From: Phoenix dactylifera
Taxonomy: Eukaryota > Streptophyta > Magnoliopsida > Arecales > Arecaceae
Direction of reading: 5' to 3'
Length of the DNA stretch: 64,000 nt
NCBI RefSeq assembly: GCF_009389715.1
Contig: NC_052395.1
Location: forward strand, 25,035,482-25,099,481
This document shows positions 46,324 through 57,800 of this stretch, piece after piece. The number at the start of each line of letters is the position of its first letter. Position 1 is the first letter of the stretch. The notes beneath the pieces are model-generated. The model did not search any database. It worked only from the letters and a program-made list of their open reading frames with translations, and was not told the origin of the DNA. Both the position numbers and the translations under genes were made by a program.

Positions 46324-49300
46324 TCACTCAGTGCAGAACTCAAACAGCATATTGTGCCTGTACTTCTCGCCAGGCTGAACCACAATTGAAGGAAAGTTTG
46401 GCTGGTTGATGGCATTTGGGAATCCCTGGGTCTCCAAGCACAATCCTGCATGCTTTTGGTATACAGCACCTGCTTTACCCACAACACCATCAACATAGTT
46501 GGCAGTGTAGAACTGGACACCAGGTGCATCAGCCCATAAGTTCAGGACCCTTGAACTTGAAGGATCCTTCACCTTAGCCACATGCTTTAAGCCCGATTTC
46601 ACTTCTCCACAATCCAGCACATAGTTATGATCATATCCAACAGCAAGTTCATGGATTCTGCTACCAATCTTGTTTTCTGTTGTAAAATCAAAGGGGGTAC
46701 CACTGACTGGCATGAGTTCCCCGGTGGGAATTGAGTTCTCATCAACTGGGGTTACATGAGAAGCCCATATTTGAATTGAATGCCCAAGCACGTTGCCAGA
46801 GTTATGACCAGCTAAGTTCCAGTACGTGTGTTGCGCTAGGTTGATAGGAGTAGGCTTGTTCAGCGGCACAGCTTCCATTTCAAGTTTCAATGATGTGCTT
46901 GAAGGAAGAGAATAAGTTGCCATGACAGTAACATCTCCAGGGTAACCTAGTTAGAGAAAATTCAAGAATCATTTGCTCAGATTATGCAATTTTCTCATAG
47001 AAATAGTATTGCCTTCTTCTAGAAAAAGAAAATAAAAAAAGAAAGAGTGCTGCTTACCCTCCTCTCCATCTTTACTATGATACTTGAAGGTGACTGATGG
47101 GTTTTTATCATTGTTATATTCTACAACCTCCCACAGCACTTTGTTAAAGCCTTTATTACCACCTGACAATAGTAAACCTCATTAATCACTCACTGCAAAT
47201 GTTCATTGTATAAGAATTGTTTCAAATAACCATGTTCAGCAGGTCATCAAATAATGAAATGCAATTTCTCACAATATTATGCAGCTGGAAATAAATAATC
47301 AAGTCATTCTTGTTTTGGCACTAGTTTCATCATGGGCTTCTTAACTAAGAATGCTTCTACATATGCAAGATGAACAAGATGCCACTAAGATGCTTTTCCT
47401 ACATCTCTCTTGAGCTCATGTACGCAGTTCAAGTATACTCAAAGAGAATGATCATGCTAAAGTTCAGATATCGCAAAGGAAGAGTTTATTCTACTATTTT
47501 GTTTCATATGCAATTTCCAAACCTCACAAATCTATACAAAGTAAAGACATATATGGTACCAAATTTACTTAAGGCAGCTTTTAGCAGTAATAGCTATAAG
47601 TGACACTGTATTTTACTGTTAAGCAACAGTTGAGGCCCATCAATCCATAAGCTTCTTTAAATTTATACTAGTATAAACAAGATTTCCTTCAACCCAGACA
47701 AGTAATGCGGTTGCTACCAGTAGCTTTGATAATGTTCGTATTCACACTGTCAGCACCAAAAATTTAGCACTTGAGTGGTTACTTCTATAATATGGCCACA
47801 TCTGTTATAATCTTGGTTACTTCTATAATATGGTCCCATCCGTTATTATCTGATCAACTTTTTCCACGGTTACATCTGGAGGATTTACTTTATTTCTTCT
47901 TTTGAATTCCAATACAACAATGCCTCAATCCCTAAATTGAGATTTTTCAGGTAAAAAAGAAGAGGAGAAGACATGAACCTGGAAAGTCCTACTGAAAGTA
48001 AAATTCCCCATGGCTATGTTTGGGGATTCAGGTTTCCAAAACAAATCCAACTGCCTAGTCACAATATCATATAACTTGCTTCCCGAGGCATCTACAAAAT
48101 CATGTTTTATAAATTAATCAAAATGCAACCTATTTTCCATGTTGTGGTGTGATTTAAGAATCAATTCAAACTTGAAAACAGATCATACATACATTGTCTA
48201 GGATCATACTGATGCAATGAAATTTAGTGGTGAACAGCTGCATTACATAAAGTGCCAAAGCTACCTTCCTGATCTCTGTAGTACATGATTATTTCAGTAT
48301 GAAATTTAGCGGCGAACAGCCGCATTACATGAAGTGCTAAAGCTACCTTCCTGATCTCCATCGTACATGATTTTTTCAATAGCTCAGTCTGCGTTGGTTC
48401 TATTACTTGGAAAGAACCGTACTACATGAACATAGGCGCCTCTTTCATCAAATAAACTCATTTTTTTGCTGTGAACCATGAAGTAAAGGGGCCATTTTGA
48501 GTGTACGAAACAAGGTATCTTTAAATTTGGAGACCTGGGCTGTTATTGCTTAGCAGGTTAAGTACACTTGTGTTTGAAGATGGTCATTCTTTGCTTAAGA
48601 AAGTAGTGACCTAAAACCTTGTTTCATTGATGTTTTAATCACAACATGATGATATCAGGAAAACATATAACATACCCAAAGACAAGTTTGCGAGCAAGCA
48701 TTCCACAGTTACAAAGGAGTTTCATTACTTACCATGGAGACTGTTTGGTCCGTTGTTGATGGCCAGGGAATATTCGACCCCGTTAAAAGTAAACTTCCCT
48801 TGTTTGATTCTATTTGCAACCCGGCCAACGATGCAGCCAAAGTAAGGTGGATTATCCTTTTGATCATCATAAATTAACAAAAAAAAGAGAGAAAGGATTA
48901 GATCATCACACTTATACCTCGCTGAAGAAATTTAACAAACAAAAGGCATCCGCATTGTCTTCCATCATCATCAACAAGAGAAATGACATCAGAGCATGCA
49001 TTTAGAACATAAGGTGATATAAGAAGCACGGCATATACTAAGAAAGAAAAAGGAGAACTTTGCACAGAAAAAAAGTGAAAAAGTTGATTTTTCCCCGTAC
49101 CTTGCAGGAAAATCGAAGTAAACACCCAACTCTTGGATGGGATCTTCAATTATCACCAAAAAGAAAATTCAAAGCATGCATATAAAGGAAAAGGTGAAAT
49201 TTTTAACGATGGGTATTTCAATCCTATGAAAGAAACCGAAGAAAAAAATTCCCCAAGATTATGGCTATCTCAAAATATCAAATTTATCTAGAGTACATAC

Positions 49301-50121
49301 GTGATACGAATCGAGGGAATCGAAGCCAAGAACCACATCATCACCAAAAAGAAAATTCAAGGCATAAATTTAAAGGAAAAGGTGAAATTTTTATATGGGT
49401 ATTTCAATCCTATGAAAGAAACCGAAGAAAAAAATTCCCCAAGATTATGGCTATCTCAAAATATCAAATTTATCTAGAGTACATACGTGATACGAATCGA
49501 GGGAATCGAAGCCAAGAACCACATCATCACCAAAAAAGAAAATTCAAGGCATGAATTTAAAGGAAAAGGTGAAAATTTTAGCAATGGGTATTTCAATTCT
49601 ATGAAAGAAACCGGAGAAAAAAATTCCCCAAGATTACGGCTATCTCAAAATATCAAATTTATCTAGAGTACATACGCGATACGAATCGAGGGAATCGAAG
49701 CCAAGAACCACATCATCACCAAAAAGAAAGTTCAAGGCATGAATTTAAAGGAAAAAGTGAAATTTTTAGCGATAGGTATTTCAATTCTATGAAAGAAACC
49801 AAAGAAAAAAATTCCTCAAGATTATGGCTATCTCAAAATATCAAATTTATCTAGAGTACATACGCGGTACGAATCGAGAGAATCGAAGCCAAGCACCACA
49901 TCAGAGAGATTTCCTGAAACCCAGGAGAACAAGAAGGAATCGGATCAGAGACCGAAGATGGAATCGGATGGGATGAAGAATGGATTCAAGTGGGCGTAAT
50001 CATCACCGTGGGCATCGGGGACGAGGAGAGAAGTGATGGTGGCTCCCAAGTTTGTTATTTTGGCGGTGATAGTGCCATTACTCAGTTCGAAGAGCTCCGG
50101 TTTCTTGTTCTCCGCCGCCAT
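46324..50121 (-). CDS. Aldose 1-epimerase (galactose mutarotase family)
   Basis: Interconverts alpha and beta anomers of aldohexoses such as glucose and galactose, feeding sugar metabolism. No signal peptide is seen, so it is probably cytosolic. Exons: 50007-50121, 49864-49913, 48733-48856, 47058-47162 and 46324-46946. All have GT-AG borders and phases that agree, giving 338 residues, the usual family length. Family features are [42 protein letters not shown] with the conserved His, a DHNYVLD stretch, and [18 protein letters not shown] with the expected catalytic Glu. The start [16 protein letters not shown] is the first ATG and leads straight into the beta-fold. The end of exon 2 with its donor is repeated three more times in intron 2. 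Intron 3 has two short tandem duplications. Confidence 0.92.
48219..48381. repeat. 82-bp tandem duplication in the epimerase intron 3
   Basis: Copies start at 48219 and 48301 with 'gaaatttag(t/c)gg(t/c)gaacag'. A second, ~42-bp pair around 'gttacttctataatatgg' lies at about 47779-47850. Confidence 0.85.
49153..49902 (-). repeat. 187-bp tandem array, four copies, carrying exon 2 end plus donor
   Basis: Units begin at about 49153, 49341, 49527 and 49716, with periods of 186-189 bp. On the minus strand each of the four ends of the array encodes [12 protein letters not shown] followed by a GTATGT donor. Only the copy nearest exon 1 (49864-49913) has the acceptor 'tttcag' and the codons NLS before it. 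The other three have a T-rich stretch and no nearby AG. The units are over 90% alike by eye. Confidence 0.92.
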
Positions 50122-51879
50122 TCTTTCTTCCTTCGATCCTCTCCAACGTCGTTAGGCGTCTCTACCTCGAAGTAAATGGGAGCAGATGATGATCTCTTCG
50201 CCGCGTCTTCGTTTTATTTCAGTCGGAGAGAGGGAATTAGTTGGGGCGGTGGAGCGGTGGGCTGAGATCGCGAAAAATCCGATCTTCAATCGGATCTTCA
50301 AGATCTATCCGTCTATTTGTGCCTATTAAATGAAAAAAAACTAAATCCCTCTTCAAAATTTAAAAAATAAAAAATAAAAATATTCATATTTTTTTAAGAA
50401 AAATATTTATTTATTTTAAAAATATATATTTTAAAAAGTCACGTACATTAAAAATACCACACCTAAAAAAAAATATTTTAGAAAGCAGAATCTCTTTCTG
50501 CTAAATTTAATAAAAAAGTATCTTTATCTTTATTTGATGAGAAGAATACATGAGAGAGTCCAATCTGTTGAATTTTCTATTTTCTATAGATCTAGCTAAC
50601 TGTCAAGTTTTTTTTATTGATATTAAAAAATAAATAAAAGATTTATTGAGTATAGTTCGAATAGCAGAAATAAAGTCATAAATAATTAAATGCTAAATTT
50701 ATATCAAGATTTTATCTCAAATACTCTATGTTATGATCAATGTGGATAAGGAATAAAAATTTTAACCGCAAATAACACTCTTTTTAATCAAAAAAAAACA
50801 TGCGACTATTGAAACACTTTTTTGCAGATTTACTTTTTCAATGGTAAGATCTATCACATTTCACCGTCACATAAGGGTTGTGAGGACTATTTCAGAACCA
50901 TATTAAATTTTATTAATAGAAATTCACAATATGAGAGTGATATTTATTGACCCGAAAAGTTAGATTATCTCGGCTTAATATCTTAGGATTTGACAAAATC
51001 AACAATATACTATCTATAATTGTCTTTTTGGAAATGCTTACTGAGATTGTTTTTCCATCTAAACTCGGCCACCTCTGTGAATTAGATGGGACTTGGAGTT
51101 GCACAATTTCAATAAAAACCTGCCATACTCTCTGTCATGGAAAGTAATTTTTTAAAGTTTTGCGTTGGAGTAAATCTTTTGTTAGATGGTGGGATCAACC
51201 ATCACGAGGATACTTTTGGCAGTGATGCTAATCTAGTATACCAGCTCTGTGTAATATTTGGACTAAAAAGAAAGAAGAAAATCAATCATATGACCTTCTC
51301 TCCTTGAGCATGCAAGGCCAAGGAGCAAGAAATAATAAAGATATACACACAACGCAATGCAGTCTCAAAATAAATCTGTTTAGTTCCAACTTGAGCAAAG
51401 TCAGATGCGTAGAAAATTTACTAGGAATTTAGCAACACCACAAGAGTGATCTCTTACGTTCCACCAAAAACTTCGTTTCTTCCTCACTTGTCACCGTTGT
51501 GGGCTCAGCCAAATCACTCGTTATCCACTCCATTTCATCTGTTTCAACACCCAACAACCGTTACAACCCTCCCTCTGTCCAAGATTCCTTTCTTGCCTTC
51601 TTCCCCCAACCTCTTTCAAAACCATCCCCCTCTCAAACTCCCCAAACCTCCATCAACCCCTCGCAAATCCCATCTCTTCGCCTCTCTAATAAAAATTTTG
51701 AACATATCTCACTCCCAATTACTAAATCCCTAAAGATCTTCCTCTTTTCCATCTAATTCGTTCCCCATTTCCTCCATCCTTTCCCATTCCCATCATCTCT
51801 CTTTAAAATGAATCAAATCTTTCCCTTCCCTTTCCTTATCTAATTCTTTCTCCGTCTCTCTACAGTAGAGCCAAGAAAT
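50122..51879. other. Divergent intergenic region between epimerase and TOR1-like genes
   Basis: The left end holds the epimerase leader and promoter (GC-richer to about 50280). The right end holds a pyrimidine-rich leader of the gene at 51880 (about 51440-51879). The middle is AT-rich. ORFs in the CT-rich leader are compositional. No other gene is seen. Confidence 0.45.
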
Positions 51880-54800
51880 ATGGCCACTGCCATCTCAAAA
51901 CCCTCCTCAAGGCTCTCCAAGTCGCCTTCCCAGTCCCAAAGCTCTCCCCGTTCCTTCTCCACTTCCAAGTCCTCTTCTTCTTCGCTTTCTTCTCATATGG
52001 CCATGGTGGAGCTCAAGTCCCGGATCCTCTCCGCCCTCTCAAAGCTCTCCGATCGCGACACCCACCAGATCGCCGTCGACTACCTCGAGAAGATCATCCG
52101 CACCCTCCCCGCCGACGGCGTCCCCATGCTCCTCAACTCCCTCCTCCACGAACCCTTCCCTCCCCCCGACCCCAATTCACGGCAAACTGCCACCGTCGCC
52201 CGCCGTGAGTCCCTCCGCCTCGTCGCCCTCCTCTGCTCCTCCCAACCCGACCCCGCCTCCGCGCACCTCCCCAAGATAATCGCCCACCTCGTCCGCCGCC
52301 TCAAGGACCCCGCCTCCGACTCCTCCGTCCGCGACGCCTGCCGCGACGCCGCCGGCTCCCTCGCCGCCCTCTACCTCCGCCCCTCCACCGCCGCCAACCC
52401 TGAAGACACCTCCGCCGCTTCCGGTGGCGGTGGGTCCTCCTCCCCGGTTGTTTCGCTATTTGTGAAGCCCTTGTTCGAGGCGATGGGGGAGCAGAACAAG
52501 GCGGTGCAGGCCGGGGCGGCGATGTGCCTCGCTAAAGTGGTGGAATGTGCTGGGGGTGGTGGGGATGGGGAGGGGGGACGGCCGGCGACGGGTGGAGCGG
52601 CTTTTCAGAGGCTGTGCCACAGGATCTGCAAGCTTCTTAGCGGACAGAGCTTTCTGGCAAAGGGGGCGCTGCTTTCGGTTGTTTCTAGCTTGGCTCAGGT
52701 TTGTTCAATGATTGGATTTAGGTTTTCTAGTTATAGAAAATGAATGTAAGTGTTTTTAAAGGGCATTTTTTCTTTAGTTGTGTATTAAAGTCTAGATCTT
52801 TAGGGGATTTTTTTGGGTTCATAGAGGTGGATTCTTGCCATGGAATTCAGGAGAACCCACATTACCTGATTGGGGGAGACGAGATCTCTATTTTTTTAAG
52901 GAAATGAATTAACCATTGTTCTTGTTAAAACAAATAAGGACATTGAAGGAGATGGGATCTTTAACTCTTTTTTCTGTAAGGAAAAACTTTCGCCTTCATT
53001 CCTATAAAATCAAATAAGATATGCAGCTTTCGGGTTGACTGTTGCTTGATTTAACCTGTTCTAGATGAGGCGTATAGACGCCAACAGTGTCTTCTTGATC
53101 TTTTTATTGCTCTTACTGTTTTCTTTTAGGTGCCCATTCTGTTTCTCTCATTTCTGTTCGTCCTGTCTGTCTTTGAGCCACGAGGTTTTGATTTTGAACT
53201 TTCTGATAATTTCCTATATCTATTGATACATGATCTTATCATATATGATCCTCTCTAACCATCTCTTATGTCAATGCAACTAGGAGAAGTTTAGATGCAC
53301 GCCGACTAATGTGTGTTGACCCTTTCAAAATTAATTAATGTCTACTTTGTCATCCAATGAAGTTTTCAAGTGCTGATGGATTAAACATATTAAAAATCAG
53401 AAGTCTTTCCCCTTCAAAATTAACATGGCATGTAAATAGTTTTGTGTTTCAAGTCAGTAGCTTCTGCATGAATAGCAGGTTTCAGCTTTTATCCAAGAAA
53501 AAAGAGCAGTTTCAGCACAAAAAAAGTAGAATTTCTGATGAATAGAGTCACAACTACACCATAGCATGTCCAGTTTTAGTGTTGAAGAGGAAGATCCATC
53601 TTTGGATGAACCATGGACAAGAAGCTTAGTTTTATAATTATGAAGGAAAAGTAGCTATATGTATTTAGTTGAACTGTAGCTGGAGTACTCACTATAAGAA
53701 TCTTAAAAAGGTAGGAGCACTTATCCCCCAGAACATGCAACAAGTGCTGCAAAGTGTTCGTGAATGCCTTGAGAATAGTGACTGGGCTACCCGTAAGGCA
53801 GCAGCTGATACATTGAGTGTCTTGTCATCTGCTTCAAGCCATCTGATTGCTGATGGGGTTGCTCCAACAATAGCCGCTCTAGAGGCTTGCCGTTTTGATA
53901 AGGTAGCTTTCTGTTTTACAACTTCATTGTTTTGAAGTTCGTTAATTATAGGGAAGAGTTTTGTTTAATGAATTAATCAAATGTCAGGGTGCTCAATGAA
54001 TTAATCAAAAGTTCTCTGCTTTTTTCAGGTGAAACCTGTTAGAGATAGCATAATGGATGCATTGCTGTCATGGAAGAAGATTGCAGGAAAGGGAGAAGAT
54101 GGAACTTCAGAGGACTTAAAAGGTGTGCATCATACATAAAAATGATTATTTATCTTGTTCTTCTTTCTCAGTTTGTCTTTATTCTTTTTTCTCCTTGAGA
54201 CCGGCACTTTTCTAGTTCATTTTGATTTGTACACTTTGCTGCAGATGGCAACAATTGTGAATCAGCTGATACTGAAGAAAACTCAGATAATAAAAGGTCA
54301 AATGCAAGCAATAGAAGATTAGAGTTCGTGAAAGATTCATCTGCTAATTCTTCACCAACTAATAGTGATACTGTCTCGAAAGAGAAGGGTAGTAACATAC
54401 CCGAGAAAGCAGCTGTTTTATTGAAGAAAAGAGTGCCTACATTGACCGACAAAGAGTTGAATCCAGAGTTTTTCCAAAAGCTTGAAACAAGAAGTTCTGA
54501 TGACTTGCCTGTAGAAGTAGTGGTACCTCGTAGGTGTCATCAGTCTTCCCACTCACAAGGTGAAGGACCAGAATTGTCTGATAGTGATTCCAGGGGCACA
54601 TCTCGGGGTGCATCAAATCATGATGGTTTGGCATGCCATGAGTTGAATGACATTCGAGGACACATCCATGCTAATTATCAGAATGCTGAGAAAAGAGTCG
54701 GGGTGTATAATAAACTACAAGAATCAGATGATTCTGCTCAGGATAAGTGGACAGAACAAAGAGGATTTCGGGTCAGGGACTCGAAAGGAAGGGCCTTTGA

Positions 54801-57800
54801 TGTTGATGATAGGGTTGAAGTCAGTAAGAGGGATCCCTCTGCCTGTGTAAATATCTCCAGACCTGATGGTCAAGCCGAAGGGTCCTTCATGAATAACAAA
54901 GTTAATTGGTTAGCCATTCAAAGGCAATTATCACAATTGGAGAGGCAACAAGCCAATCTAATGAACATGTTGCAGGTATTGTTTATAAAGGAAGTCGTAG
55001 CAGCAATTCTATTATCCAGGATAACATAGTAAAACAAGGTTCGCTGAACTGGTACTGGAACTCGTACTGGTTGACAGCCGATACGGTACAGTATACGGTA
55101 TGCAATGGCGTGTCGGGTAATTTGATGTTCCTTGATGTTTTTTGATATTTCTATGATGTTTTTCTTCTCCTTCTTTTTCTTCTTCTTCTTCATTTTCTCC
55201 TTCTTCGATGTTTTTTGATCTTCTTCTTCTTCTTCTTCTTCTTCTTCTCCTTCTTCTTCTTCGATGTTTTTTGATGTTTCTATAATGTTTCTTCTTTTTC
55301 TTCTTCTTCTTCATCTTCTCCTTCTTCTTCGATGTTTTTTGATGTTTCTATGATGTTTTTCTTCTCCTTCTTTTTCTTCTTCTTCGATGTTTTTTGATGT
55401 TTCTACGATGTTTCTTCTTCTTCTTCTTCGATGTTTTTTGATGTTTCTATAATGTTTCTTCTTCTTCTTCTTCGATGTTTTTTGATGTTTCTATGATGTT
55501 CCTCCTCCTCCTCCTCCTACTTCTTCTTCTTCTCATTCTCCTCCTCCTCCTCCTCCTCCTCCTTCGTCTCCTCCTCCTCCTCCTTCTTTGTCTCCTCCTC
55601 CTCCTCCTTTTCCTTCTCCTTCTCCATCTCCTTCTTCATCTTCTTCTCCTCCTCCTTCTTCTTCCTTTTGCTCCAAACCGGTTTTTACAGCCGAACCGAC
55701 CCGGTTCCACGCCGGTTCGGCCCGGCACGGCCCAAACCGACCATGTAGTAAAATATTATGTGGGGCGAACTTTTTATATATATTCTTTTTGTTTATACAT
55801 GATGGATGTCATTCACATATTTGGGAGGCTGAAATTAACTCTGTTCCAGTGACTGTAGGTACTCTACATTGTTATTGTCTCAAAATTCATACTTTAGCAT
55901 GGGAGGGTTGATTTATTAAGAACATATCTGTGGTGTGTTACATGCTTGCTATGGATTGTTTTAGTTTCATTATATCACTGCTTTGTCTGATTGGAATTTA
56001 TTTTCCCCTTAATTTCTTTTGCTGGCAAGTTTGTTTGGTAGGCCATGAAAAATGGATGCTCTTATTTCCAGTTGTTTTGTCAAAGCACCATTCATGCCTT
56101 CAATGCTGTAGTTTTTTGTGAAGCAGGACATTAACATGAAAATTTTTTGAGCTCAACCTTGACTTTTTAGGGGATTAGTCTAATGGATTCCATGCTAGAG
56201 TTAGCACAACAAATCTGAGGTTTTTGATTATTACAAGCAGTGAAGGAACATTGTGGTTGAGTTGATGAGAAGCTAACTTTGCGAAAAACTTTGGGAAGGT
56301 GGACCAAGAAAATTCTTGGAAACTTGAGGAAAACCTTTCTTCATTGTCAGGTTGGATTTAGTAATTCTATAAAAAGGAAGGGTGATGCAATTCCTTCATT
56401 TTCAGTAATCCTCTGACCAGAGAGCTTAGATCACATCAGTAACTTGTTAGCTAGAAATTAAAGGGGTCAGCTGAAAATTAAAAAATGGTGAATGGCTTAA
56501 AACTGAAGCATTGAGTTGGATACAAATCCCATAATTTAAGAAGGGTGAATGGCAGCATATATTTCCAGAAGATTACAGATGGGGGAAGAAGGGCAACAAG
56601 ATCAATGGGACTGTATTAGTGGAACTAAATCTGCAAGCAAGGTTAGGAGGTTTGTGGTGTTTCTGTAGTTGGTTTGGGGTGGAAAATACAGGAAGACCAA
56701 AGCCACTCAATTGGTAAAACTTCCATTTTTAGTAGATTGAAGGTGGTGTCCAGATTGATGGGGGTAATTCATCGGTGCCAGATTGGATTTACATGATTGT
56801 TCTTTCAAATGTTCAAGCTATATGATTTGAAAAAAAGAGAGTTGACAAATGTACTTATTGAATTTCAAATTCATTGAAACTAACGTTTCTTATCTTTTCT
56901 TAATTTTTAGGACACATTATTTTATTCTATATACATTCGTGATGCTATGATTCTTGTCATCTACTGTTTATACAATGCGACCAATATAGAAAGAGATCCT
57001 TTTTTCTCCTTCTTGAAACTGCTACAGCATATTAAGATTCACACAATTGCTCCACCAAACCACTCAATTCTCAACTGCTGAGCCCACAAACTGTGCCCTT
57101 TTAAGTTTCCATTTAAAACATCCTTGTCTTGTACACTGGAAGTTAGTGGAACATTGAAATACACACTGTATTTGGAGGATTCTTGAAAAGCATTTCTTCT
57201 ACATCAAATTGAAGAGAGGTTCACAGTGTAATATGCTGATGGTTGAAATAGTAACCAGACTGGCTGGGTTTTGCGATAGAGTGAAGTTCTTTTGGTCATC
57301 TAGGCTACATGCATAGACAAGACCTCTTTGCTACCACTGAAGTGCCATTTGAATCTTGTAATAAGTTTCCAACTCTTCAGCATCTTTCTGGTGTATAATG
57401 TGAATACATGTACATCATGGACTGCCGTGAAACCTGCTATTTAGAGATAAGGAAACCTCAAAAAGCGTATGCTGTTTTGCACATTCTTAAGAGACCCTGA
57501 GAAGATCCTCTACAAATTTGGATGAAACATCCCTGTTTTCCTTTTCCTAGATGACATCCAACAACTTAAATTTGTAGCCATTGAGCTCAATAACTGTTTG
57601 ATCCCTGTTTTTAATTTGTTTCTCACGTTAACTCCACATGGTGTTCTTGCAGATCTATTTCCTTGTGTTTCCTCGAATGCAAATTAAATTCAGATGAATC
57701 TTTAATGCAGTAATTTCTCTAATTTGAATTTATACTGTCTACCTGCTTGCTCTTATCAAGTGAGGTCTTTGATCCCGGTTATGTGCTTCCGAACATACAT

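Noticed and set aside
49153-49902. Regular repeat array considered as a CRISPR or satellite
   Set aside because: The genome is eukaryotic, there are no short repeats with unique spacers, and the unit clearly contains exon 2 of the host gene.
55475-55911. A Leu-rich frame resembling a membrane protein
   Set aside because: It is a reading of (TCC)n and (TTC)n triplets within an intron element. Other frames give poly-Ser/Pro, as expected for a repeat.
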